In this document: in pieces, positions 18,392 through 28,900 of the stretch | How positions within the stretch are numbered: position 1 is the stretch's first letter | How the letters are laid out: the number at the start of each line of letters is the position of its first letter | Source of the DNA: JAJFJD01 sp965228425 | Lineage (GTDB): Bacteria; Pseudomonadota; Alphaproteobacteria; UBA8366 | DNA length: 64,000 bases | Direction of reading: 5' to 3' | Assembly (NCBI GenBank): GCA_965228425.1 | Contig: OZ245815.1 | Coordinates: 1,426,001 to 1,490,000, forward strand | The notes under the pieces: generated by a model | Told to the model about the DNA's origin: nothing | Seen by the model: only the letters and a program-made list of their open reading frames with translations | Database searches by the model: none | Translations under genes and position numbers: made by a program

Positions 18392-19084
18392 GTGACCCGA
18401 ACGATCAAAAACGCGACTAGGATACTGCTTGTTGTGGCTACCCTCGGCCTGACAGCGGGCATCGCGGCTGCGTTACCGTCCAGTCTGCCGAGCAGCGACC
18501 GGTTGGATTTCGTGGTTACCCGTAACGGCGAGGCCATCGGCACCCATCGCTACCGGTTCACCCGCAACGGGGACCGCGTAAAGGTCGATATCCAAACGGA
18601 AATCGATTTCAAGGTCCTGTTTGTGCCGCTTTATCGCTTCCGCCACGTGTCGCAGGAAATTTGGGAAGGCGACAAGCTGTCGTCGCTTAAATCGAGCACC
18701 AATGACAACGGCGATCCAGTCAAGCTGGAGGTTAAGGCTGTCGACAAGGTGCTGGCGGTCAAGGGCAAGGAAACGGTCGAAAAGGTGGATTCCAAGGCGG
18801 TTCCAGCCAGCCTGTGGAATGTCGTGTCGGTCAAGCGGAACAAGATGGTCGGCACGGTCGACGGCTCGATCCTGGAGACGAAAGTGACCCGTCTCGGTGA
18901 GGATGTGGTCAAGGTCAACGGTCAATCCATCGCAACCGAGCATTATCGGGTAACCGGCGATTACCAGCGGGAGCTGTGGTATGACCGGACGGACGGGACG
19001 CTGGTGCGTGTCCGGTTCACGGCGAGCGACGGGTCGCAGGTCGAATACGTACGGGCGCCCAAGGGCGCGAAGCCGCTCGGTTGA
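18392..19084 (+). CDS. DUF6134-family exported protein
   Basis: A predicted periplasmic protein of 230 residues from a GTG at 18392, which directly precedes the signal peptide (VTRTIKNATRILLVVATLGL then a cleavage-like AALP). The mature part is beta-rich ('DRLDFVVTRNGEAIGTHRYRF', 'VDIQTEIDFKVLFVPLYRF', 'WYDRTDGTLVRVRF'), which matches the DUF6134 family often found near lipoprotein or envelope genes. Function is unknown. The frame stays open upstream to 18170, but that extension contains no signal-peptide logic and is probably non-coding. Confidence 0.78.
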   Translation: MTRTIKNATRILLVVATLGLTAGIAAALPSSLPSSDRLDFVVTRNGEAIGTHRYRFTRNGDRVKVDIQTEIDFKVLFVPLYRFRHVSQEIWEGDKLSSLKSSTNDNGDPVKLEVKAVDKVLAVKGKETVEKVDSKAVPASLWNVVSVKRNKMVGTVDGSILETKVTRLGEDVVKVNGQSIATEHYRVTGDYQRELWYDRTDGTLVRVRFTASDGSQVEYVRAPKGAKPLG

Positions 19085-19150
19085 ACCGCCTCCGGCGCGG
19101 GTTTACTCTCCCCACAGTCATTTTGTTGGCCGATCGGCCGGGAGGAAGGT

Positions 19151-20548
19151 GTGACGGCGAATACGGCCCATGCCATCGTGACCGACGCGTTCATCGCGGA
19201 ATTGCAGGCCCTTCTCGGCGACCGGGTCTCGACGGCGAAGGCCGTGCGCGATCACCACGGGAACGGTGAGGACTATCTGCCGGTCCAGCCGCCGGACGCC
19301 GTTTGTTTCGCCCAATCGACCGAGGAAGTCGCGCAGATCGTTTCGCTTTGCGCGCGCGATCGGATACCGGTTATCCCCTACGGCACGGGCACCTCGCTGG
19401 AGGGCCATATTCAGGCCGTTCACGGCGGCATCAGCATCGATCTAAGCCAGATGGACGCGGTGTTGGAGGTGAATGGCGAGGACCTGGACTGCCGCGTCCA
19501 GGCGGGCGTCACGCGCAAGCAACTGAACACCTATCTCCGCGATACCGGACTGTTCTTCCCGATCGATCCCGGCGCCGACGCGTCTTTGGGCGGCATGGCG
19601 GCGACGCGGGCGAGCGGCACCAACGCGGTGCGTTACGGTACGATGCGCGAAAATGTGCTTGGCCTGACTGTGGTTCTACCCGATGGCCGGATCGTAAGGA
19701 CCGGCGGTCGGGCCCGCAAATCCGCCGCCGGCTACGATCTGAACCGGCTATACGTGGGGTCCGAAGGCACGCTCGGCGTGATCACCGAAGTGCATCTCCG
19801 GCTCTACGGTATCCCTGAATCGATCACGTCGGCGGTCTGCCAGTATCCGTCGCTGGAAGATGCCGTGAATACCGTGATCCTGACGATCCAGTCCGGGATT
19901 CCGGTGGCGCGGATCGAACTGCTCGACGAGGTGCAGATGCGCGCCTGCATCGCCTATTCGGATTTGCAGGGATATGACGAGAAACCGACGCTGTTCTTCG
20001 AATTCCATGGAACCGAAGTGTCGGCGGCAGAGCAGGCCGAGATGGTGCGGGCCATTTCCGACGATTTCAGCGGCAGCGCTTTCCAATGGACCGCCAAGGC
20101 GGAAGAGCGCACCGCCCTCTGGCAGGCGCGGCACGACGCCTTCTACGCCGGGTTGGCGCTGGAACCCGGCAAGAAGGGGATCGCCACGGACGCCTGTGTG
20201 CCGATATCGCGTCTGGCAGAATGCATTTTGGAGACGCGGAAGGACATCGACGCGTCCGGTTTCGTTGCACCGATCGTCGGCCATGTCGGCGACGGCAATT
20301 TTCATCTGATCATCCTGGTCGATCCGGACGACGCGGACGAGATGCGCCGGGCCTATGAGCTGAACGACCGGCTCATCCAGCGGACGCTCGCGTTCGGCGG
20401 CACCTGTACCGGCGAGCACGGTATCGGCCAGGGGAAGATGCATTTTCTGACGGCGGAGCACGGCGATGCGGTCAGCGTTATGCGGGTCTTGAAGCAATCG
20501 CTCGATCCCGACAACATCATGAATCCCGGGAAAATCATTAGCGTCTAA
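19151..20548 (+). CDS. FAD-linked 2-hydroxyacid dehydrogenase (GlcD / D-lactate dehydrogenase type)
   Basis: A 465-residue flavoprotein of the vanillyl-alcohol oxidase/PCMH family. The GTG start at 19151 follows GGAGGAAGG. The FAD-binding signature is 'VIPYGTGTSLEGHI', then 'GADASLGGMAATRASGTNAVRYG'. The C-terminal domain carries 'GHVGDGNFHLI' and 'GTCTGEHGIGQGKM', which coordinate substrate and metal in D-lactate and glycolate dehydrogenases. It probably oxidises a D-2-hydroxyacid and passes electrons to a cytochrome or quinone. No glcE or glcF neighbour is present, so a stand-alone D-lactate dehydrogenase-like enzyme is more likely than glycolate oxidase. Confidence 0.88.
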   Translation: MTANTAHAIVTDAFIAELQALLGDRVSTAKAVRDHHGNGEDYLPVQPPDAVCFAQSTEEVAQIVSLCARDRIPVIPYGTGTSLEGHIQAVHGGISIDLSQMDAVLEVNGEDLDCRVQAGVTRKQLNTYLRDTGLFFPIDPGADASLGGMAATRASGTNAVRYGTMRENVLGLTVVLPDGRIVRTGGRARKSAAGYDLNRLYVGSEGTLGVITEVHLRLYGIPESITSAVCQYPSLEDAVNTVILTIQSGIPVARIELLDEVQMRACIAYSDLQGYDEKPTLFFEFHGTEVSAAEQAEMVRAISDDFSGSAFQWTAKAEERTALWQARHDAFYAGLALEPGKKGIATDACVPISRLAECILETRKDIDASGFVAPIVGHVGDGNFHLIILVDPDDADEMRRAYELNDRLIQRTLAFGGTCTGEHGIGQGKMHFLTAEHGDAVSVMRVLKQSLDPDNIMNPGKIISV

Positions 20549-20567
20549 TAGCGTATGTGGCCGCCGC

Positions 20568-21965
20568 CTACGCGAGGCAAAGTCCATCTACCCATCGTGC
20601 GACCGCCATCATCTCCGCGTCGCGATCCCGGAAACCTAACACCTGCAGACCGATCGGCATGCCGTCGACCGCGAGCCGCGGCAGCGTGATGCAGGGGGCC
20701 GCCGTCAGCGTCCAAAAAATCTGGAACGACCGGTTGCCGGTACTCTCCAACCCTACCGGCGCAGGGCCGGCCGCCGTCAGCGTCACGAATCCGTCTGCGA
20801 TATCGGCTATGGCGTCGACCTGCGCCCTTATCTCGGATTGCCGCGCGACGGCGTCGCGGAACTCGTCGCGGGTCATGGCCATGGCGGCGTCCACGCGTTC
20901 CTGGGCCAACGCGCTCAGCTTGCCCGGATGCCGCTTCGCATAATCGGCGAAAGGCCAGCGGCGCTCGTAGGCCGAGACCGTTCGCGCGATGCCGTCCACG
21001 TCTTCGAGCAAGGTCTCCAATTCGGCCACCGCCGGGCTGTTGCCGCGGTCGAGAATACGGACACCGCTCGCGGCAATGCGATCGAGCGTGGATTCGAACT
21101 CCTGTCGCACCGCGGCGTCGACCTCGGGCCATCCGTTGGTACAGAGCCGCACCAGCGTTTCCGGTTTGCGGGCGTCGGGCAGGGTGGCGGGGCCGTCGAG
21201 CCCCGGATGCGGCGGCGTGCCACCAACGACGGACGCGATGTAATGAGCGGTAGCCCAGGCATCGGTCATGGTGCCGGCGATCGTTCCCAACGTGTCGTGG
21301 CTGAGCGAAAGCGGGTGGATTCCACCGATATTCAGCGCGGCATGGGACGGTTTAAAACCATAGACTCCGCAATAGGCCGCTGGCCGCACGATCGATCCCG
21401 CGGTCTGCGTGCCCAGCGCTACGGGCACCATGGCCGCCGCAGTGGCTGCGGCGGACCCGCTCGATGATCCGCCGGGCGTCCGGGATAAATCGTATGGGTT
21501 GTGTGTGGGACCCGAGGCGCCGGTGGCGAATTCCGTCGTGACCGTCTTGCCCGGGATGACCGCGCCGCCGTGCCGCAGGGCGAAGACGGACGCGGCGTCC
21601 CGGCCCGATTGCCATTGATCGAAGATCGGGCTGTTCATCTGCGTCGGCATGTCGGCGGTTTCGATGATGTCCTTGACCCCAACCGGGCAGCCGTCGATCG
21701 GCGACAGCGGACGGTTCGCCGCATACCGTGCGGTCGATGCGTCGGCTTCGGCGCGTGCGGCCTCTATGTCCAGATGAACGAAGGCCGCGATCGCCGGTTC
21801 CAGCGCGTCGATCCGCTCGAGGCATGTTTCGAGGAAATCGCGCGGTGTCTCGCCGCCGTCCAGGAACGCGGGCACATGGTCGATGAAGGCGGGCGGCGGG
21901 GGCCGGTGCGGGTCGAAGGCGCCGATCGGATGTTCGTCGTCGGTGGATTGTTTCTTCTTGGCCAT
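20568..21965 (-). CDS. Amidase-signature family hydrolase
   Basis: A 465-residue amidase-signature enzyme with the Ser-cisSer-Lys triad. The Lys is in 'GCPVGVKDIIETADMPT', the Gly/Ser-rich core is 'GGSSSGSAAATAAAM', and the nucleophile region is 'ALGTQTAGSIVRPAAYCG'. These match the family closely. The substrate cannot be read from sequence; relatives include GatA, allophanate hydrolase and aryl amidases. Absence of gatB and gatC here argues against a role in tRNA amidation. It converges with the D-lactate dehydrogenase-like gene and diverges from the CoA-transferase gene. Confidence 0.9.
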   Translation of the reverse strand: MAKKKQSTDDEHPIGAFDPHRPPPPAFIDHVPAFLDGGETPRDFLETCLERIDALEPAIAAFVHLDIEAARAEADASTARYAANRPLSPIDGCPVGVKDIIETADMPTQMNSPIFDQWQSGRDAASVFALRHGGAVIPGKTVTTEFATGASGPTHNPYDLSRTPGGSSSGSAAATAAAMVPVALGTQTAGSIVRPAAYCGVYGFKPSHAALNIGGIHPLSLSHDTLGTIAGTMTDAWATAHYIASVVGGTPPHPGLDGPATLPDARKPETLVRLCTNGWPEVDAAVRQEFESTLDRIAASGVRILDRGNSPAVAELETLLEDVDGIARTVSAYERRWPFADYAKRHPGKLSALAQERVDAAMAMTRDEFRDAVARQSEIRAQVDAIADIADGFVTLTAAGPAPVGLESTGNRSFQIFWTLTAAPCITLPRLAVDGMPIGLQVLGFRDRDAEMMAVARWVDGLCLA

Positions 21966-22152
21966 TGTTCGGTTTTCCTGTCGCGGGCGAGGGATCGAGG
22001 CGCTGGATTTGGAATGTGCGGCGCGGGCGACTTTCCCTTGCCGGTGCGATTACGTTAAGAAGATAACAAGCATACACGCATTTTTTGTGACGGCTTGCTG
22101 TCGGAACCCGGCAGGTGCCGCCGCGCCAAACAGATTCAGCGGAGATTTAACA

Positions 22153-23349
22153 GTGTCCGAGCGCTCTCTACCTTTGTCACGTTTCAAAGTCGTCGATTTA
22201 ACCGCCCATCGCGCGGGCCCAACGGCGGTGCGGCAGTTGGCCGACTGGGGGGCGGAGACGATCAAGATCGAAGCGCCCGCCGCGATTAATAAAGAGAAGA
22301 CGGGCACCCTTGGCGCGCGTCATGGGTTCGACCTTCAGAACCTACACCGCAACAAGCGGAGCCTGACCCTCAATCTCAAGTCGGATGAGGGCAAGGAGGT
22401 GTTCTTCAAATTGGTCAAGGAGGCGGATGTCGTCGTTGAGAATTACCGCTCCGCCGTGAAGCACCGCCTCGGCATCGACTACGAGGCCTGCCGCAAGGTC
22501 AATCCGCGGATCGTCTACGGCAGTATTTCGGGATTCGGGCAAGACGGCCCCTACGGCAAGCGACCGGGGGTCGACCAGATCGCGCAAGGCATGGGCGGGC
22601 TCATGTCGGTTACGGGCCTGCCGGGGCAAGGGCCGGTGCGCGTGGGTATTCCGATCTGCGACCTGACGTCGGGGATGTTCCTGGCCCAGGGCATTCTCAT
22701 CGCATTGCTGGAGCGCGAGGTGTCCGGCGAAGGGCAGTGGGTGCACACGTCGTTGCTGCAGGCGATCATCTCGATGATGGATTTCCAGGCTGCCCGGTAT
22801 CTCAAGGACCAGGACGTGCCCAAGCAGGCTGGGAACAACCATCCGACCGGCATTCCCACCGGCGTGTTCCCAACCGCAGACGGGCATATCAACATCGCTG
22901 CATCCGGCGAAGTTTTGTTCGAACGGTTCTGCAAGACATTGGGGTTGGAGCGGCTGCTCGACGACGACCGGTACAACAATTTCGACGGCCGGCGGGAAAA
23001 CCGCGATGAACTGAACGGCATCATCGGGGACGTGACGAGCACGAAACCCAGCCAACACTGGGTCGATGCCTTGAACGAGGCGGGCGTGCCGTGCGGTCCG
23101 ATCTATGACATGCAACAGGTCTTCGCGGACCCGCAGGTGCAGCATCTTGGAATCGCGACGCCGATGGAAAGCCCCGCCGTCGGGACGTTTCCGATCGTCG
23201 GTCAGCCGCTGATGATGAGCCGGACACCGCAGCCGGAGAAAATTCGTCGCCCGACGCCCGAATTGGGCGAGCAAACGGACGAAATTCTCGCCGAGCTCGG
23301 CTACAGTGACCAACAGATCGAAGCATTGCGCGGCAAGCAGGTCGTTTAG
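22153..23349 (+). CDS. Family III (CaiB/BaiF) CoA-transferase
   Basis: The enzyme swaps CoA between carboxylic acids. The GTG start at 22153 follows GGAGA by seven bases and gives 398 residues. Typical features are 'VVDLTAHRAGPTAVRQLADW' at the N-terminus, 'RNKRSLTLNLKSDEGKEVF', 'VVENYRSAVKHRLGIDYE', 'QDGPYGKRPGVDQIAQGMGG' and the catalytic-Asp region 'GIPICDLTSGMFLAQG'. Substrates are unknown. The next gene, 48 bases downstream on the same strand, encodes an unusual crotonase, so the pair may activate and then process one acyl substrate. That link is inference. Confidence 0.92.
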   Translation: MSERSLPLSRFKVVDLTAHRAGPTAVRQLADWGAETIKIEAPAAINKEKTGTLGARHGFDLQNLHRNKRSLTLNLKSDEGKEVFFKLVKEADVVVENYRSAVKHRLGIDYEACRKVNPRIVYGSISGFGQDGPYGKRPGVDQIAQGMGGLMSVTGLPGQGPVRVGIPICDLTSGMFLAQGILIALLEREVSGEGQWVHTSLLQAIISMMDFQAARYLKDQDVPKQAGNNHPTGIPTGVFPTADGHINIAASGEVLFERFCKTLGLERLLDDDRYNNFDGRRENRDELNGIIGDVTSTKPSQHWVDALNEAGVPCGPIYDMQQVFADPQVQHLGIATPMESPAVGTFPIVGQPLMMSRTPQPEKIRRPTPELGEQTDEILAELGYSDQQIEALRGKQVV

Positions 23350-23397
23350 CGGCTATAAATCGGTGCAACGAAACGCATAAACAGGGAAGAGGACGCC

Positions 23398-24192
23398 ATG
23401 AAACTCAAGACCGACAAGATGATCGCCGAAAAGAAGGACGGTGTGGGATGGCTGACGTTCAACAGTCCGGCCCGGCGCAACGCCGTATCGCTGGAAATGT
23501 GGGAAGCCATCGGCACGGTCATGGACGATTATTCGCAGGATCCGGACGTCCGCTGCTGTGTCATGACCGGAGCCGGCGATAAGGCGTTCGTCTCCGGCGC
23601 CGACATTTCGCAATTCAAGGAAAAGCGCAACGACGCCGAGGCCGCCGCGGAATATGACCGGGTTTCCAGCGACTCCCGGCGTAAACTCGGCGAATTTGAG
23701 AAGCCGCTGATCGCTATGATCCGGGGGTATTGCCTGGGCGGCGGCTTGGGCGTTGCGATGAGCGCGGATTTCCGGATTGCAAGCGAGGATTCGCAGTTCG
23801 GTATCCCGGCGGCCCGCTTGGGAATCGCTTACACCTTTGAGAATGTTCAGCGGCTCGCTTCGCTTGTCGGACCGTCTTTTGCGAAGGAGATTTTAATCAC
23901 CGGTCGGCGCCTTTCAGCGGCGGAAGCCTATCAAATCGGTTTGATCAATCGTGTGGTGCCGGTCGATGCGCTGGCCGCTACGGTGCAGGAATTCACCGAC
24001 GCGATCACCGAGAATGCGCCGTTGTCGATGCGGGCGTCCAAACTGACGGTCGCGGAAATCCTGAAGGACAAGGTAGACCGTGACTACGATATGCTCGACG
24101 GGCTGAAGAAGGCGTGTTTTGACAGCAAGGATTACCAGGAAGGGCGGGAGGCGTTCATGGCGAAACGCAAACCGCAATTCACGGGAACCTGA
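23398..24192 (+). CDS. Crotonase-fold acyl-CoA enzyme lacking both hydratase glutamates
   Basis: A 264-residue enoyl-CoA hydratase/isomerase superfamily member. The oxyanion-hole motifs are present ('AFVSGADISQFKE', 'GYCLGGGLGVAMSADFRIA'). The two acid/base glutamates of true hydratases are absent: the GGGCELAM-type Glu is Gly here, and the QPEILLG-type Glu is Ala in 'IPAARLGIAYTF'. The 'LGIAYTFENVQRL' region and the C-terminus 'SKDYQEGREAFMAKRKP' resemble methylmalonyl-CoA decarboxylase (ScpB/YgfG) more than hydratases. It follows the CoA-transferase gene on the same strand. Product annotation as plain hydratase would be unsafe. Confidence 0.9.
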   Translation: MKLKTDKMIAEKKDGVGWLTFNSPARRNAVSLEMWEAIGTVMDDYSQDPDVRCCVMTGAGDKAFVSGADISQFKEKRNDAEAAAEYDRVSSDSRRKLGEFEKPLIAMIRGYCLGGGLGVAMSADFRIASEDSQFGIPAARLGIAYTFENVQRLASLVGPSFAKEILITGRRLSAAEAYQIGLINRVVPVDALAATVQEFTDAITENAPLSMRASKLTVAEILKDKVDRDYDMLDGLKKACFDSKDYQEGREAFMAKRKPQFTGT

Positions 24193-24211
24193 TCCGCCGT
24201 CGGGGATCGTA

Positions 24212-25840
24212 TTGACCTTGCCCCCGGGGAGTTTCAATCATCGCCGGCTGATCGCGCCGGCACTGCTGCTTCTAGCGATCGTCGGCCTCAATCTGGCGCT
24301 TGCCTTCCAGAATGTATGGCCGACGCTATGGGTCCGGCCGACCGTCGAGATTGCGACGGAACTGTTGGTTATCCTGCTCTTTCTCGCGTTTTGGGGCGAG
24401 TGGCGCGGTGCGGTGCCGCGTTGGATGCACAGAACTGCGGTCGCCGTCGTCGGTCTTCTGATCCTTGGCCGGTATGCGGATGTAACCGCGCATGCGTTGT
24501 TCGGCCGGCCAATGAATCTTTATTTCGATCTCGCCCATCTTCCGAACGTGATGGCGATGACGGCGGAAGCCCGGTCAACCGGCGATCTGGTTCTTTTCGT
24601 TGTTGCGGTCTGTGTTGTCGTTACGGTCGCAGCTCTATGTGTATGGTTGGCCGTGCGGACGATAACCGACGCCATGCAATACACCGTGTTGCGACGGTGC
24701 GTTATCGCGGTCGCCGGTGGGTTGCTGGCTATTTTCGCGGTCGCTAAGGGTAGCGACACTCCCGATGTCCAAAAGAGGTTTGCTTTGCCGATTACGCCGG
24801 TCTACGCAAAGCAGGCCGGGTTCGCCGCCCGCGCTATCGCCGGGACCGTACCTGCGATGGATTTCATGAAGGGCGACGTCGTGTCGTCCGATTTGGCTCG
24901 CCTGGAGAAGGGCGACATGTTCGTTTTCTTCCTGGAGTCATACGGCGCGGTGGCCCACAAGGACGCGGGACTCTCCCGCGCGGTCCTTCCACGATTACGG
25001 CGGTTGCAGGAAAAACTCGGTGTGGATGGTTGGTATATGGCGTCCGCCTTTCTGACGTCGCCGACTTTCGGTGGCGCGTCCTGGTTGGCGCATTCCAGTT
25101 TTTTGTCGGGTCTGACGATCTCGCAGAACCAGGATTACCAACTGCTGCTGAGTACGCGCCGGCCGACCATGGTGGATGTGTTTCGGAAGGCCGGTTACCG
25201 GTCGGTTGCGCTTATGCCCGGTCTCAAGCGGGCCTGGCCCGAAGGGGCGTATTACGGCTACGACCGTATCTACGATGCATCGGCGCTGAACTATGACGGA
25301 CCCGCGTTCGGATGGTGGACGATACCCGATCAGTTCGCCTTGGAGCGTCTGCACCGCAATGAGGTTGCGCCGGCAGGCCGATCTCCGCTGTTCGTCGTCT
25401 TTCCGACCATCATGAGCCACATGCCTTTCGGGCCGCTTCCGCCCTACATCGAGGATTGGGAACGGCTTTCGGAGGCTGGGGCTTATCGGGAGGATGTACC
25501 CGATACGGCGGACGGCAAGCAGGACTGGAAACGCTTACGCCAGGCGTATGGCCGCGCGCTGACCTACAATCTCGATATGGTCGAAGGGTTCATGCGGCAC
25601 CGCAGCCCGCAAAATGCCTTCGTGGTGGTGATTGGGGATCATCAACCGCCGGCGATGGTGAGCGGCCCAAAGGCCGATTGGAAGGTACCGGTGCATGTTT
25701 TCACCCGGTCGGCCGGGATTTCTGAGCGTCTCGAGGAGGCGGGACTTCGGCGCGGTGCGGTACCGCAGGGCGCGCCCCTTGCCGAAATGGCGCAATTTCA
25801 TGGAATTATCCTTAAGGCCCTACACGGCGGGGATGGCTAA
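24212..25840 (+). CDS. Membrane-anchored sulfatase/alkaline-phosphatase-fold protein
   Basis: A 542-residue protein with about five N-terminal transmembrane helices (residues 10-210), then a periplasmic sulfatase-type domain. The start is probably the TTG at 24212 after GGGGA, 19 bases downstream of the crotonase stop; a TTG at 24218 is also possible. Metal-site motifs are 'FVFFLESYG' and the late 'FVVVIGDHQPP'. The nucleophile region is 'SPTFGGASWLAHSSFLSG', with Ser as the likely nucleophile. Relatives include LtaS-like and phosphoethanolamine transferases that modify envelope glycans or lipids. The true substrate is unknown. Confidence 0.8.
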   Translation: MTLPPGSFNHRRLIAPALLLLAIVGLNLALAFQNVWPTLWVRPTVEIATELLVILLFLAFWGEWRGAVPRWMHRTAVAVVGLLILGRYADVTAHALFGRPMNLYFDLAHLPNVMAMTAEARSTGDLVLFVVAVCVVVTVAALCVWLAVRTITDAMQYTVLRRCVIAVAGGLLAIFAVAKGSDTPDVQKRFALPITPVYAKQAGFAARAIAGTVPAMDFMKGDVVSSDLARLEKGDMFVFFLESYGAVAHKDAGLSRAVLPRLRRLQEKLGVDGWYMASAFLTSPTFGGASWLAHSSFLSGLTISQNQDYQLLLSTRRPTMVDVFRKAGYRSVALMPGLKRAWPEGAYYGYDRIYDASALNYDGPAFGWWTIPDQFALERLHRNEVAPAGRSPLFVVFPTIMSHMPFGPLPPYIEDWERLSEAGAYREDVPDTADGKQDWKRLRQAYGRALTYNLDMVEGFMRHRSPQNAFVVVIGDHQPPAMVSGPKADWKVPVHVFTRSAGISERLEEAGLRRGAVPQGAPLAEMAQFHGIILKALHGGDG

Positions 25841-25946
25841 CCCCATCTATCGAGGAATGGTTTGATCCTTTTGTGGTGTTTCCGTAGCCTGTGCCCGATC
25901 ACGCACCGGCTAGGCCTAACGGTTTAATGAACGCGGGGACTCATCT

Positions 25947-28900
25947 GTGAAGAAGCTGGTCATCGGCATCGTCGCCGTCATCGTCATTTTGATCGCGGCC
26001 GTGCTGGTCGCGCCGAGTTTCGTTGATTGGAATGCGCGCAAGCAGCAGATCGCCGAACTGGTCAAGGACGCGACCGGGCGGGACCTGAAGATCAATGGCG
26101 ATATCGACGTTACCATCCTGCCGCGGCCCGCACTGCGGGTGGAAGACGTTCGTTTGTCGAACGCCCCGGGGGCAAGCGCGCCGGATATGATTCAGTTGCC
26201 GGAAGCGCGAGTCAGCGTTGCCTTCGGCCCGCTCTTCGAGGGCCAGCTTGCAACCGTGGTGACGTTGGTCCGCCCTATCTTCAATTTAGAAAAATTGGCG
26301 GATGGGCGCGCGAATTGGCAATTCGACGCCGCACCGGCGGCGGCGGACGGGACGTCAGGTCCCACACAGCCGGGCGGAGACGATGAACGGCTGAATGTGA
26401 AGTTGGATAGCTTTCGGATCGTCGACGGTACGATCAGCTATCTCGATTCCGAGAGCGGTTCCTTCGAACGGATCGAGAAGTTGAATTCGGATGTTTCTTT
26501 CGATTCGCTGAAGGGACCCTTCCGGTTGGAGGGCGAGGCGGCTATTCGTGGCGTTCCGGTCACGGTGGAATCGTCAACGGGCAGGCTGAAACCCGATGCA
26601 CCCTTACCGTTCCTGGCCGAAATAAAAACCCCCGGCGGCAATACCGAGCTGCGGCTGCGCGGCAGTCTGTCGGATCCGACGGGCGATCCGTCGATCAAAG
26701 CCGAGGTGACCGCGACGGTCGATGATCCGGCCGCGTTGCTGCGTGCGACGGCCGGGGGGGCGCCGCCTCCCGTGTTGGCACAGAACCTTTCGGTACAGGC
26801 CGGGCTCGATGCGTCGGCCAAAGCCGTCGCACTCAACGCGATCGAGGTCGAGTTCGGCGAGGCGCGCATCACCGGCAACATCAAGGCAGATATCGGTGAG
26901 ACGCAGAAGGTGTCGGTTGTCCTGCGCGCAGGCAATCTCAATCTCGATGCCTTCCTCGACGGGGGTTCCGAAAAGGCCGCCAACTCATCGTCGGATGCCG
27001 GTAAATCCGCGCAACCGGGGGACGGCGGGACAGCGCCGCCGCAGATGAAGACGAGCGCGGCGGCCGGATTCGCGTTGCCGGAAAATGTCGAGGCGACGTT
27101 GGATGTCGTCGCGGATGTCGTGCAGTACGAAGGGTCGGTGATCCGCGGCCTGACCGCCAAGGCGGTGCTCAAGGACGCCCGTATCAGCGTCGAGGATATC
27201 AGTGCGGTATTGCCGGGTAATTCCACCGTTGGCGTGAAAGGGGCCGTTGTCGCGGCAAATGGCACGCCACAGGTCGATCTCCGCGTGTCCGGCCGGTCGG
27301 ACAACTTGCGCGAAGTTCTCGAATGGCTTGGCGTCGATGTCGCGTCGGTACCCGCGGACCGTCTGCGACGGTTCACAATGTCCACCGATGTGGCGGGAAC
27401 ACCTCAGAATCTCACGGCGAGGAACATTGCGTTGAAGCTTGATTCCAGCCGGATATCGGGCGGGCTCGCATTGGTGCTGCGGGACAAGCCGGCGTTCGGA
27501 TTGCGGATCGCCGTGGACCGTTTGAATTTGGACGGATATCTGCCGCCCAAAGAGAGTCCGATCAATGTCAAACCGGGCGTGCCTTCGACGAAACCGGAAC
27601 CCGCCGACCAGACGCCGGGATATGTCAAAGCGATCGAGATGCTCAACCGGTTCGACGCGAATATCGATGCGACGGTCAATACAATCATCGTGTCTCGGAC
27701 GCCGGTTTCGGGTTTGGCGCTGGATGTCACGGTGGTGAATGGCGGGCTGGACGTCCGGCGTCTCAAGGTCGACGATTTTGCCGGTGTTCGTGCCAGCGCG
27801 AAGGGCAAGCTTAACATCGCGACCGGACAGCCGAGTTTCGAGGCCGAGTATCAGGTCGACGTCACCGACACGCCGCGCCTTGTGCGCTTCCTTGGTAATC
27901 CACCGGAACTTAGGAATCGCCGGTTCGGGCGGGTCACTGCATCGGGAAAGGGCAGTGGGTCGCTGGAATCCTTGAAGCTCAATACGAAACTTTTAGCGAT
28001 GGGCGGGACCCTGGCCCTCAACGGATCGATTGAGCAACCGTTGATGTCTCCCCAATTCAATGTCGCGGCGACGCTGAAGGCGCCGGAATTGGTCAAAGTC
28101 GTTCAAATTGCCGATCCGGACTACGCGCCGGCGGCCGGAAAACTGGGGCCGGTCGATCTATCGCTGAAGGCTGAAGGGGCGCTGGGTTACGTCAAGCTGA
28201 GCGACATCTCCGGTCATGCGGGGCCGGTCAGTCTGCGCGGTAATGCCGACGCGACGTTAGAGGGCGACCGGCCGAAACTGCGTGCCAGTTTGAGCACCAG
28301 CGAGGTGCTGCTCGATCTTTTTCTGCCGCTGGAGTCGAAGCATCGATCCGCGTTGCCGGCACGGCATCGCATCATCAAGGCGGCGGCAAAGAACATTACG
28401 ATTCCGAACGCCGCCCAGCGTTGGTCGAAGGACCGCTTGGACGTCGAGGCGCTACGGTCGGTAGATGCTGAAATCTCCTTGACCATGTCGGCGCTTACCA
28501 AGGATCCCTACCGCCTCAGCAATCCCAAGGCTGACGTGGCGTTGGAGAACGGCAAATTGACGCTGCGCTCGTTCGAAACCGGGTTTTCGACCGGTACGAT
28601 AACGATGACCGGCGAAGCCAATGCACAGACCGATACGGTGACCGCGGCGTTTAATGTTGCGGCCAAGGATGTCGACGCGTCGGATTTGGTGAACGCGTTG
28701 CGTAACTATCAAGTCCGGCTTGGCCCGATTCGGTTCGGGACGACGGTGAAGGGACCGGTGGCGATTAACGCAAACATGGCCACTGTCGGTGGTAGCGAGC
28801 ATGATTTAGTCAATGCACTGAACGGCAAGGGGCGCATCACGGGCCAACTGCAAACCACGTTTTCGGGCGAAACGCGTGGGACGAGCGCCGTTGCGGGATT

